NCBI GenBank assembly: GCA_021295675.1
Contig: JAGWBY010000077.1
Span: 1-29,615, forward strand
Length of the DNA stretch: 29,615 nucleotides
Source of the DNA: Candidatus Latescibacterota bacterium
GTDB taxonomy: Bacteria; Latescibacterota; UBA2968; UBA8231
Direction: 5' to 3'
The position numbers were made by a program, and so were the translations under genes. Shown here in pieces: positions 19,541 through 28,259 of the stretch. The notes under the pieces are model-generated. The model had not been told where the DNA came from and ran no database searches. It saw only the letters and a program-made list of their open reading frames with translations. Every line of letters starts with the position of its first letter. The first letter of the stretch is position 1.

Positions 19541-22500
19541 ATGCAACACGCGAGCCGCTGGGCCGTTTTCGGGCTGTTCTTTTTTTCTGGAACCTGCGCC
19601 CTCATCTATCAAATCACTTGGATGCGGCTCTTCCGGCTCGCGATGGGCAATACGGTCTTCACGTCAGCTACGGTGTTGACCGCGTTTATGGCCGGGCTGG
19701 CGCTGGGCAGTTGGGTGGCCGGACGCCTTGCCGACCGCACGGGCCGGCCCCTGCGCGCTTATGCCTACCTAGAAGTGCTCATCGACCTTTGCGGCTTGGC
19801 CATGATGCCGGCCTTCAATGCCCTAGAACCGGTCTATGGCTGGCTCTATCGCGGGCTAGATGGAACCGGCGTCTGGCTCGGCGTGGGGGGCGCTTCTTCG
19901 CGTCGGCGGCTCTGTTGGCGCTACCCACTACGCTGATGGGCGCGACGCTGCCGCTTCTGAGCCGCTTTACAACCCAACGGTTAGAGAGCATGGGGCGCGA
20001 CTTGGGGAGGCTCTACGCGCTCAATACTCTCGGGGCTGCGCTGGGGGCCGCGCTGACGGGGTTCCTGTTGGTGCCCTCTCGCGGGGTGCAGACTACGCTG
20101 TAGGCGGCGGCCGGGGCCAATTTGCTCATCGGCGCACTGGCCTTTGCCCTCCCCGATGCGTCAAGCGCCAGTGCGCCAACGGACGAGCCTGCGCCGGGCC
20201 GTGGCGACTTGGCCGCGCTCTGGGCACTGGGGCTGACGGGCTTTGCCTCCATGATCTACGAGGTGAGTTGGACGCGCACCCTCTCGCTGCTCATCGGCTC
20301 CTCGGTGTATGCTGTTTACCTTGATGCTGGTGGCCTTTATCTGCGGGCTGGGGCTGGGCAGCATGGTGCTGGCCGGCTGGATCGATCGCCGCGCGCGGCT
20401 TTTTCGCACCCTCGCCCTCTTGGAACTGGCCGTCGGCCTAACAGCCCTGCTGGTCGAGCCGCTCTTTGGCCTTTTGCCCCTCGCGGTCGTCGAATTGGTC
20501 AACCGCTATGCCGGTTCCTTCGGACTGCTGCATTTGAGCGAATTTCTCATGGCCTTCGGCCTCATGTTCCTGCCGACTTTTGCGGCCGGCGGCATCTTCC
20601 CGGCCGCGGCCAAGCTCTACACCCGGCACCTCGCCAAGGTGGGCAAATCGGTCGGCGATGCGTACGCAGCCAACACGCTCGGGGCCGTGCTGGGGGCCTT
20701 TGCCGGGGGCTTCCTCTTGATCCCTCTCATCGGGGTGCAGGCGAGCATTCTCGCGGCTACCACGCTCAACATCGGGTTGGGCATCTACTTCCTCTGGCGC
20801 GACGGTCTGTTGAGCCGCCCACTGTTCCGCGTGTTGGCTCCCGGTCTGCTGCTCTTGCCCTTAGCGGTTTCGCGCCTCCCCGCTTGGGACGTGGCTCTGC
20901 TCAACAGTGCCCCGTACCTCTACGCCGGGCAGTACCAGAGCGCGGCCCGCCTCGCCGGGCAAGGCGTGGCTCAGACCATCGGGCAGGGTCGCCGCTTGCT
21001 CTATGCCGAGGAAGGCATGACCGCGACAGTGACCGTATGGGATTTGCGCGGCGAGCGTTTCATGCGGGTCAACGGCAAGGTAGTAGCCTCCTCACAGGGC
21101 AAGGACTTGCGCTCGCATTCGCTTTTGGCGCACCTGCCGCTGCTGTTGCACGAGGATCCCCAACAAGTGCTGATAATCGGCCTCGGTTGCGGCATCAGCT
21201 TGGGCGCGGCCCAGCGTCACCCGGTCGCAGCCATCGACTGCGTCGAGCTGTCGCCCGAGGTCGTGGAGGCGACCGAACTCTTTAGCGAGGTCAACCAAGA
21301 CGCACTCGCCGACCCGCGCACGCGGATGATCGTCGGCGACGGTCGCAATCACCTCGCGCTTGCCGAAGGCCGCTACGACGTCATCATCTCGCAGCCTTCG
21401 AGCTTGTGGATTGCCGGCATGGCGGATCTGTTCACCCGCGAATTTTTCCACGACTGTCGCTAAAAACTCGCGCCCGGGGGCTTAATCGGCGTTTGGCTCC
21501 AAGCCTACGCGCTAGAGCCGGAGGATGTGCAAACCATTGTCGCTACCTTTACCGACGCCTTCCCGCACGTGGCCATGTGGGAGCTGATACCCGGGATTGA
21601 CTATCTGCTCGTCGGCTCTACCGAGCCGGTGGAAGTGGGATTGGACCGGCTCGCAACGCGCTTGGAGCGGCCCGGCGTGCAGCGCGACTTGGCGCGCAGT
21701 GGCGGGGGCGACGCACTTGACTTGCTCTGCTCTTATGTCATGGGAGATCAAGGAATCCAAAAGCTGGCCAACGACGCCCCGCTCAACACCGACGACAACG
21801 CCCGGCTGGAGTTTGCAGCTCCGAGGGGCCTGTACCGCGACTTGAGCCGCGGCCGCGGGCTGTTTTCCCTCGCCGATCTAGCGGCTGTTCGCCGCGCCGA
21901 TTTGGGCTTTGTACATCCAGCCGCGACGCCGCAGCTAGCGCGCGCTTGGGCGGCGCGACACCTCGCGCTCGAAGGGCTAATACGCGAACGCCGTGGCGCA
22001 TACTCCGAGGCCCTCGCACAGATGGGCGAGGCCGCTCGGCTGCGGCCCGAGGACATAGAAGTGCAGCGCGTATTTCCCGAGCTGAGCTTCAAACTGGCCG
22101 AACACGCCATCCGCCGAGGCCGCTTCCAACAGGCCGTGCGCTTGTACGACGAGCTCCTCACCGCGCTGCCCGACCACTCCGTGGGGCACTACCGCAAGGG
22201 CGAGCTACACGAACACCTGCGACAATGGGACCAGCGCACGACCGAACTAACCCCGACCTTTGTCGCTGCCCACCTGCGCCTCGGGGCCATCCACACCCGC
22301 AACCGCGCCTTCGACCAAGCCGCCGCAACCTACCGCCGCGGATTAGCGGCCCTGCCCGAACACCTCGGGCTACTCAACAACCTCGGCACCACCCTCTTAA
22401 TGCAGGAGCGCTTTGCCGAGGGCTTGAGCGTATTTCGCCAAGCCTTGGCCATAGATTCCACAGACGCCCGCGTGTGGAACAACCTCGGCACAGCCTTTCT

Positions 22501-22696
22501 AAAGCAGCGGCAGTTTGCCGAGGCCCAGCACTATTTGTCGGGAGCGGTACAGCGGCGACCCGAGGATGCAATCTTGTGGCTCAAGCTGGCGGACGCCTAT
22601 CGGAGGGCGGGGGATGTGGAAAAGGCGCGGCAGGTGCTGGAGGAGGCACCCGACGACCTGCGAGTGCGGAAGATGAGGGAGCAGCTAGGGGAGTGA
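19541..22696 (+). pseudogene. Membrane spermidine-synthase-like protein with C-terminal TPRs, multiply disrupted
   Basis: A single architecture spread over four or more interrupted pieces. The N-terminal membrane part has FFFSGTCALIYQITWMRLF, AFMAGLALGSWVAGR and LALPTTLMGATLPLL, then a second membrane half with GFASMIYEVSWTRTLSLLIG, VAFICGLGLGSM and YAANTLGAVLGAF. Next comes a Rossmann methyltransferase-like domain (VLIIGLGCGISLGAA, CVELSPEVVEAT, VVGDGRNHL-like IVGDGRNHLAL, YDVIISQPSS), then TPRs to the C terminus (LLNNLGTTLLMQERF, VWNNLGTAFLKQRQF). It resembles membrane-embedded spermidine synthase-like (SpeE-fold) proteins. Breaks: a frame change near 19890 at a run of six G; an in-frame TAG at 20101-20103; an apparent extra base near 20312 (VYA then FTLMLVAF); and an in-frame TAA at 21461-21463. 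Both stops replace what would read as Gln if C were T. One TPR near 22236 is 7 residues short. Function in the cell unknown. Confidence 0.75.
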
Positions 22697-22702
22697 TGCG
22701 AA

Positions 22703-23092
22703 TTAAGAACGGGACGGCCACTCGTACCGGACGGCGCGTATGCCTTTGTCAGTCAGAGTAATATCTAGCACTTCGTTAATAGGTTCCTCGCCTTGTAATT
22801 GCTCCAATGCATACTCAAACAGACACTTCTGTGAATTTAAGCTCATGTGAGCGGGCTCAATGTTAAGGCAAACTAGCCCGGCATGTATAGTTTCGCGCTC
22901 GACAAGGGACGTGAAATCCGTTGTGTTGTTGGTGACAATTACATACCCATCCTCTACAGCACGTGGCACAATGGTCCAATCTGACGCAGACTGGAGACCT
23001 AGCCATGTAATGTGTGTCGATTCATAAAAGCCCTTCCTTCGAGCGATTGCTACGAGATCGGGGCTGAGGCATTCATCGATCAAGAATTTCAC
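22703..23092 (-). CDS. DUF5615 PIN-like toxin
   Basis: A 129-residue protein if read from the GTG at 23092, whose GTGA overlaps the stop of the upstream DUF433 gene; this coupling decides the start, although the frame is open further upstream. The N terminus VKFLIDECLSPDLV has the first PIN-type acidic residues (D, E). STHITWLGL, SDWTIVPRAVEDGYVIVTNN and TDFTSL follow, matching DUF5615 (Mut7-C/PIN-like) proteins, which are predicted RNases and toxin partners of DUF433 antitoxins. The end is 6 bp from the convergent gene's stop. GC here is clearly lower than in neighbours (42.5% counted over 22741-22860 against 63% over 22561-22620), which suggests acquisition from elsewhere. Confidence 0.85.
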   Translation of the reverse strand: MKFLIDECLSPDLVAIARRKGFYESTHITWLGLQSASDWTIVPRAVEDGYVIVTNNTTDFTSLVERETIHAGLVCLNIEPAHMSLNSQKCLFEYALEQLQGEEPINEVLDITLTDKGIRAVRYEWPSRS

Positions 23093-23733
23093 GCGGACCC
23101 AGACAACGCATCGAAAGCGATCTCGCTTGATGAGATCGGCCTTTGCTCTTGCCAAGCCTGCCGTCTTTTCCACCGGCCCCGAAAAGGATAGGCTTTGGCA
23201 TATAGAATAGCAGCCTCAACTTGTTCCTCGTCCAGCCTCGGATACGCCTTCAAGATGGCGGGAATTTCATCCCCGTTGGCAACCATCCAAGCGATGTGAT
23301 AGACGGGTATTCTCGTCCCTGTGAAACAAGGCATACCCGAGAGCACCTCACTGTCTATCTCCACCATTCCTTTTGCTTTCTCCAAGGCTGTTAGGTTCTG
23401 TCTCACGGCGCTTCTTATGCAGTTAGTATCAATCGAAATAGCCCCTTCGCGGATGGTCTCGGCTTCGGGATGATCGAGCAGGCGACGGATTAACTGTCGC
23501 CGTCCTTCTAAGGTCAGAATGCCGCCAGTATCGTAGGCTAATTTTACGCCGACGAATCCGACGAGTCCCTTGCTCAGTATGGCTATGCGTCCCTCAGAGC
23601 GTTTCACGGCGTCGCTCAACAACTCCGATCTAATGATGCGATACACGTACTTTACGGGAACTTCCGCAACACAAGCCACCTCGTTGACGGACAGCGCGTA
23701 CTCTTCTCTTTGTGCGATCATCACGTCATTCAT
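23089..23733 (-). CDS. DUF433-domain antitoxin
   Basis: A 214-residue protein. The N-terminal half has a helix-turn-helix-like stretch (ALSVNEVACVAEVPVKYVYRII) suited to DNA binding. The C-terminal part (about 135-195) is a DUF433 domain: VEIDSEVLSGMPCFTGTRIP, YHIAWMVANGDEIPAILKAYP and LDEEQVEAAILYAKAYP. DUF433 proteins act as antitoxins for DUF5615 or PIN toxins and commonly repress their own operon (known of the family). A GAGGAC sequence lies just upstream of the ATG. The 3' end overlaps the toxin start by GTGA, giving the usual antitoxin-first order. The 45-bp gap to the secreted protein gene upstream (end at 23779) has no terminator that I can see. Confidence 0.85.
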   Translation of the reverse strand: MNDVMIAQREEYALSVNEVACVAEVPVKYVYRIIRSELLSDAVKRSEGRIAILSKGLVGFVGVKLAYDTGGILTLEGRRQLIRRLLDHPEAETIREGAISIDTNCIRSAVRQNLTALEKAKGMVEIDSEVLSGMPCFTGTRIPVYHIAWMVANGDEIPAILKAYPRLDEEQVEAAILYAKAYPFRGRWKRRQAWQEQRPISSSEIAFDALSGSA

Positions 23734-23778
23734 ATTGTCCTCATCTCGATACCTTTAGGTCGCGATATCCAGCCATTT

Positions 23779-25869
23779 CTAGTACGCGACGCCGACTACG
23801 CGACTTTGCTCGGCGTCGCCCGAATCCCCAGAGACAAAGACGCGAGCCATGTACAAGCCCGGAGGAACTAGCTGACCTTGGTCGTCGCGACCATCCCACA
23901 CTTTGTCAGTGTAGCGACCATTGGCCTCTTCGCCGGCGAAGAGGACGCGCACGCGCCGACCGCTCAAGTCGTAGAGCGCGACCTCGACCGGCCGTGGGGA
24001 GCTCAGCGCCAGCAGGTTGTAGAGAATGATCGCCTCGTCGTTGATGCCGTCGCCATTGGGAGTAAAGGGATTGGGCGCAGCCTGCACTTCGCCCAAGAGC
24101 TGCCCTTCGGCCAATACGGATGGGCTTAGTACCGTGGTACCGGAAAAGGCGTCCTCGTCCCCTGCGCCCAAAAAGGCCACATTGCCTGGGTCAATGACTT
24201 GGGCGGCACCCGGCTCGGTCGTGAGCCGCGCCGCCGCAGTGAAGTTGGTGCTGTACGTCAGCACATTGGTCTGAAAGCGAACGTGAACCTGCGTCTGGTC
24301 GTCGGTCACTGCGGGGAAGCGCACGGCAAAGCGGTCGTCGGCAACCTCGGCAATGGCAAACTCCTCGCTGGCCGCGTCGAGGCTGGCGAATTGGTGCTCG
24401 GCCACGACCGCGCCAGCGCCATCAATAATCTGCACCGCGTCGATACTCGACACTCGCGCTGGCGTGTCGATTTCAATGGTGTCGAAACCGCGCAGGCCGT
24501 CCGTGCCCATAGCGGCGCGTGCAGCAAAGGTAAAGGACACTTCCTCAGACACCTGTACCTCACGCGGAAAAACCTCGCCGACTAAGGCGTCGGCAAACGG
24601 CGGCGTCAACAAGTCGAAGCTCAGCGACTTGATCACCCGCGCCGCCTCTAGGTCGCTGCTATTAAAAACGACCTCAAACTGCATGTAGCGGCGCGGACTG
24701 GGCGAGACAATGGGCAGGCCTGGACCGTTGGCCGCGTCCGCTGGATAAGGCGTGCTGAAGGGACTCCAATTGATCAGGTCGTCGGTCACGGCCCCAGCCA
24801 TCCACTCGCGGCCCGCAGCATCGGTAATGGGGGTCTGACCGGCCTGTTGGGGAAATTTACGATACTCAGCTAGGCCCATCTCCTCTCCGGGGTTTTCCAG
24901 CGAAAAAGGAATGTCCTCGGCGTCTTGCTTGCCGCGCAACCGGCGGGTGTACACAAAAGGCGAGGTGTCCGTACCTGTACGCGTGCGGATCTGCGCGCCG
25001 GAGAAGCGCGGATCGCCCAATACCTCTTCCACCCAGCGCAGGGTGCCCCACACGGCTGGTTGCCCAGCGTCGAAAATGTCCGACACGTACTGGGACCGCG
25101 AGAGGAAGCCCTTGCCGAAAACCTCGATCTCGTCGATCTCAAAGTCCACCGGCGAAGTCGCCCGCAAGCGCAAGTGCTGGACGTAGCGCGGCGGGTCGAG
25201 TGGCACGTCGATAACCGCGACCTGATTGTCGGTTTCGGCAATCAGTGGATCCCAGATGGGCGTGTTCTCACTGGTCAGGTTTAGGCCATCGTTGGTAAAA
25301 AGCTCATACGCCCGCAGGTAGTCGTTTTGGAAGGGGGTCGAGGGCGAGGACACGACCGTGTTGCGCGGATAGATGCGTATCCGCTCCACCCCAAAGCGCG
25401 CGCCTAAATTGAGCAGGACTAGGATGCCGAGGGAATTCTGATTCTTGCGCTCAAAGGCCAACAACTCGCCGCCCGGGTCGTCCGAGAGCAACTCCTTTAG
25501 CATCATCTCCAAGTCGAGCGGTTTGAACGTGCCGCTGAAATCGAAGACATTGGGCGAGTCGATGTCGCCGCCGCGTTCGATGGTGCCGACGGCGACATTG
25601 TCTCCCTCGGTAATGCGCAGGGGCAGGATGCTGTGGGGAAAGTCATCGCGTGCGAATTCGATTAAGTCGCCAGGCGCGTTGCCCACCAGCAGGTTGTTGG
25701 GGTCTAAAGGCGAGCGGTGCTCGGCATCAATGGTGGTGACTACTGCGTCGCCTTCACCCTGCCAGTCCAAGTCACCGCCCTCTCCAATCGAGACCGTGTC
25801 GAGAGCCCAACTTCCGCTCGGCAGCCAGAGCACTAAGACGAGGCCGGCCACGGCACAATGCGCTTTCAT
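23779..25869 (-). CDS. Secreted discoidin-like protein with C-terminal FlgD-like domain (paralogue B)
   Basis: 696 residues from the ATG at 25869, chosen over ATG 25875 because GGAGG (25880-25876) is 6 nt away from the former and touches the latter. Signal peptide MKAHCAVAGLVLVLWLPSGS, cut probably after SWA. A discoidin-like region includes LGILVLLNLGARFGVERIRI and a second unit YVQHLRLRATSPVDFEIDEI followed by EVFGKGF. Then come GQPAVWGTLRWVEE and the RTRTG block, NWSPFSTPYPAD, SPSPRRYMQFEV, a middle beta domain (GFDTIEIDTPARVSSIDAVQ) and the FlgD-like end (NPFTPNGDGINDEA, ALYDLSGRRVRVLF, VWDGRDDQGQLVPPGLYMAR), finishing GVAY. Domain order matches paralogues A and C. Likely exported to the cell surface or beyond; ligand unknown. 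It is transcribed divergently from paralogue C. Confidence 0.85.
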   Translation of the reverse strand: MKAHCAVAGLVLVLWLPSGSWALDTVSIGEGGDLDWQGEGDAVVTTIDAEHRSPLDPNNLLVGNAPGDLIEFARDDFPHSILPLRITEGDNVAVGTIERGGDIDSPNVFDFSGTFKPLDLEMMLKELLSDDPGGELLAFERKNQNSLGILVLLNLGARFGVERIRIYPRNTVVSSPSTPFQNDYLRAYELFTNDGLNLTSENTPIWDPLIAETDNQVAVIDVPLDPPRYVQHLRLRATSPVDFEIDEIEVFGKGFLSRSQYVSDIFDAGQPAVWGTLRWVEEVLGDPRFSGAQIRTRTGTDTSPFVYTRRLRGKQDAEDIPFSLENPGEEMGLAEYRKFPQQAGQTPITDAAGREWMAGAVTDDLINWSPFSTPYPADAANGPGLPIVSPSPRRYMQFEVVFNSSDLEAARVIKSLSFDLLTPPFADALVGEVFPREVQVSEEVSFTFAARAAMGTDGLRGFDTIEIDTPARVSSIDAVQIIDGAGAVVAEHQFASLDAASEEFAIAEVADDRFAVRFPAVTDDQTQVHVRFQTNVLTYSTNFTAAARLTTEPGAAQVIDPGNVAFLGAGDEDAFSGTTVLSPSVLAEGQLLGEVQAAPNPFTPNGDGINDEAIILYNLLALSSPRPVEVALYDLSGRRVRVLFAGEEANGRYTDKVWDGRDDQGQLVPPGLYMARVFVSGDSGDAEQSRVVGVAY

Positions 25870-25880
25870 GTCCATCCTCC

Positions 25881-26001
25881 GTGCGATTTGCTGCATAAAA
25901 CAATCAAAGTACATCCATAAATCAAGATTAAACGCAACTCGCCATGCACATATATAAACTTGCTAAACCGCCCGCTTCTTTCTTTATATTATCAGCATCT
26001 C
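25881..26001. promoter_or_regulatory. AT-rich divergent promoter region between paralogues B and C
   Basis: This gap is markedly AT-rich compared with the flanking genes and must contain the promoters of both divergent genes. On the plus strand a TTGCTA and a TTTATATT are placed about as -35 and -10 boxes before the gene at 26016. No clear box pair stands out on the minus strand, and no operator-like palindrome was found. Confidence 0.4.
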
Positions 26002-26015
26002 AAGGAAGAAACGCC

Positions 26016-28136
26016 ATGCAGCACATCATTGCTTCGTGTTTCCTGCTCGTCCTGTCGATTGCGCCGGCGCACAGCCGTGGGGAGTTTCGCGTCGGGGGAG
26101 ACGACGGCAATCCTTGGCCTAGCCTGCTGTCTGAAGAAGGGGCTGGCGAGTACTGGCTCTTTGATCTCGAGGGTCAGCTCATGAGCACCGAACCCGTGGG
26201 CGTCACGCCCCACGGCGTGGCTGCCGACACCCTCATCGACTTTGCCGACGACGCCATAGGGCCGCGCTTCATCGACCCGACGGTCAACCTAACCCTGACC
26301 GACCCCAATTCCTCGTCCATCAAGATTCCCCTGCCCTATATCGGCGGCGAAGCCCAGACCACCGATGGCTGTGGTGCCGTCGATAACCATACCCCCGTAG
26401 TCAAGAAGCAATTCGATGGCGATGTGACCACTGCTCACTTCCGCCGCTTCACCCCAGGCCAAGGCATCTTCAGCGGCGGCACGATTATCGCCGGGGTCAC
26501 CGGCGAAGGCTGGAAGCAATCGGTCGTCATAGATTTTCGTGCGGCCATACCCGTCAACCGCATCCGCTTCTTTCCCCGCCTCGGCCAAGAGGACGACCTA
26601 TTGCTCATCAATGAACTTACCGAGCCTCGTCCCCCTTTGGAAGCATTTGGCGTAGATAGCTTTGCCAGCAACTTTCTCGCTTGGTATGAAATCCGCGTCG
26701 GCGACAATAACGCGCGCTTTGCCAACAGCCCCTGTGACAAGGTCAGCCGCGTCACCAAGGGTCTGCGCTGGGTGCGCAACCAAGACCCCCAACTCACTGT
26801 GCTCGAATCCAACCGCGAAAATCTCGATCCAGTAATCGAACTGCGCTTCCCCACCGAGTCAATCCGCTGGATCACGGCTCAAGCCTTCCCTTTGCGCGAC
26901 TGGGAGGTCGCCGAGTTCGAAGTGTACGGCGAGGGCTTTGTCGAGGAGACCGTCCTCGTCACCCAAATCCTCGACTTTGGCCAGCCGATCAACTGGGGCA
27001 AAATTCGCTGGAACGCCGACGTGCCTGAGGGCACCCGCATCGAGGTCCGCACCCGCACCGGCAACACCCCAGACCCCAGCCTCTACTTCGACGAAAACAT
27101 CAACGGCGACATCCGCCCCATCACCTTGGCCGCCTACGAAAAACTCGACCCGTCCGGCCGCCTGCCCACCGTGTACGACACCGATAACTGGAGCTTTTGG
27201 TCTCCGCCCTACGACTTTGCCGCGGGCTTGCGCGACAGCGATGTACCGGCTGAGGCGTGGCGCGACGGCACGCCGCTTTTGTCGCCTGGGCCGAGCCGCT
27301 ACATCCAACTCGCCTTCCGCCTGTTCTCCACCTTTACCACCGCGCCCCGCATCCGCTCATTCACGATTCAATTCGGCAATGCACCGGCCGCCCGCGCAAT
27401 CCTCGGCGAGGTGTGGCCCATTGCCGTCGATTCTTTCGAGCCCACGGAATTTACATACATTGTCCGGCCGGAATTCAGCGCCGCCGACACCGGTTTCGAC
27501 CGGCTAGAGATCCGCACCCACGCCCAAGTCCAATCCGTCTCTAGGGTCAAACGCGACGGCACCCAACTCGACTTGAACGAATTTGTCCCAGACATCCAAG
27601 ACGACCGCTTCGTGGTGTCCTTCCCCCGTCTGCAAGGTGAAGAGGACAGTTTTAAACAACTCGAAGTGAGCTTTGTCGTGCCGGTCTTGCGCTTTGGCAC
27701 CGAGTTTTCAGGTTGGGTCTTCGACAGCAACGACCCCGACCAGATAAAGCAGCAAGTCCGCCCAGGCAACGCCACCTTTCGCTTTTCGGGCGACGGGCTC
27801 GCCGTCAACACGCCCGTCGGTGGCCGGCTCCTCGTCGATATTGCGGTGACTTCCAACCCGCTTACGCCGAATGGCGACGGGGTGAACGAGACCGTGGAAA
27901 TCGCCTACAAGCTGCGCGAAGTTACGGCTAACCGCCCGGTGCGACTGGCGATCTACAATCTCGCCGGTCAACTCGTAGTCGAGTTGCCGCCCATCACCGC
28001 TCGCAGCGGCGAATTCGCCCATCGCTGGAACGGCCGCGACGCCGCTCAGGAGCTTGTGCCTCCGGGCACCTATATCTGGCGACTACAACTAGAAGAGAAA
28101 GAAGAACGCGCCGGCATCCTCTCAGTCGCTTATTGA
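26016..28136 (+). CDS. Secreted discoidin-like protein with C-terminal FlgD-like domain (paralogue C)
   Basis: 706 residues from the ATG at 26016, which has AAGGAA 8 nt upstream and starts a signal peptide (MQHIIASCFLLVLSIAPAHS). A discoidin-like segment (VKKQFDGDVTTAHFRRF, VVIDFRAAIPVNRIRFFP) is followed by a second one (SIRWITAQAFPLRDWEVAEF, then EVYGEGF). Next come DFGQPINWGKIRWNADVPEGT and the RTRTG block, a YEKLDPSGRLP unit, NWSFWSPPYDFA, SPGPSRYIQLAF, a middle beta domain and a FlgD-like end (NPLTPNGDGVNETVE, AIYNLAGQLVVEL, RWNGRDAAQELVPPGTYIWR), ending ILSVAY. The NPF and GIND motifs are slightly diverged (NPL, GVNE). Same architecture as A and B. Probable surface or matrix protein; binding target unknown. 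Confidence 0.85.
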   Translation: MQHIIASCFLLVLSIAPAHSRGEFRVGGDDGNPWPSLLSEEGAGEYWLFDLEGQLMSTEPVGVTPHGVAADTLIDFADDAIGPRFIDPTVNLTLTDPNSSSIKIPLPYIGGEAQTTDGCGAVDNHTPVVKKQFDGDVTTAHFRRFTPGQGIFSGGTIIAGVTGEGWKQSVVIDFRAAIPVNRIRFFPRLGQEDDLLLINELTEPRPPLEAFGVDSFASNFLAWYEIRVGDNNARFANSPCDKVSRVTKGLRWVRNQDPQLTVLESNRENLDPVIELRFPTESIRWITAQAFPLRDWEVAEFEVYGEGFVEETVLVTQILDFGQPINWGKIRWNADVPEGTRIEVRTRTGNTPDPSLYFDENINGDIRPITLAAYEKLDPSGRLPTVYDTDNWSFWSPPYDFAAGLRDSDVPAEAWRDGTPLLSPGPSRYIQLAFRLFSTFTTAPRIRSFTIQFGNAPAARAILGEVWPIAVDSFEPTEFTYIVRPEFSAADTGFDRLEIRTHAQVQSVSRVKRDGTQLDLNEFVPDIQDDRFVVSFPRLQGEEDSFKQLEVSFVVPVLRFGTEFSGWVFDSNDPDQIKQQVRPGNATFRFSGDGLAVNTPVGGRLLVDIAVTSNPLTPNGDGVNETVEIAYKLREVTANRPVRLAIYNLAGQLVVELPPITARSGEFAHRWNGRDAAQELVPPGTYIWRLQLEEKEERAGILSVAY

Positions 28137-28171
28137 CAAACGGCGTTGAGTTGATTATTCATTGGGCATTA

Positions 28172-28199
28172 AGCGCGTGCCGAGCGCGCTGTATTTTTT
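28172..28199 (+). terminator. Probable rho-independent terminator of paralogue C
   Basis: Stem AGCGCG (28172-28177) and CGCGCT (28185-28190) with a 7-nt loop, followed after three bases by six T. It lies 35 bp downstream of the stop. Confidence 0.55.
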
Positions 28200-28217
28200 G
28201 TACAAGTTTTATACAGC
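28188..28217. promoter_or_regulatory. Inverted repeat upstream of the CBM9-like gene
   Basis: GCTGTAT (28188-28194) and ATACAGC (28211-28217) are 7-bp arms around a spacer that contains a second palindrome, TTGTACAA (28198-28205). It overlaps the end of the upstream terminator and sits about 40 bp before the ATG at 28260, a position suited to an operator or 5'-leader structure. A strong Shine-Dalgarno sequence (AGGAGGGAGG, 28241-28250) follows. Function is inferred from position only. Confidence 0.35.
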
Positions 28218-28259
28218 ATTTCTCATTCTCATTTCTCCTAAGGAGGGAGGGTTTTCGCT

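Noticed and set aside
20101..21463. Reassignment of TAG/TAA to glutamine (alternative genetic code)
   Set aside because: Other genes in the window end normally at TAG, TAA and TGA, and the same gene also carries frame changes, so local decay or error explains the stops better.
503..22696. Programmed ribosomal frameshifting at the frame changes
   Set aside because: There are too many sites without slippery heptamers, and conserved protein segments are missing at several of them, which frameshifting would not cause.
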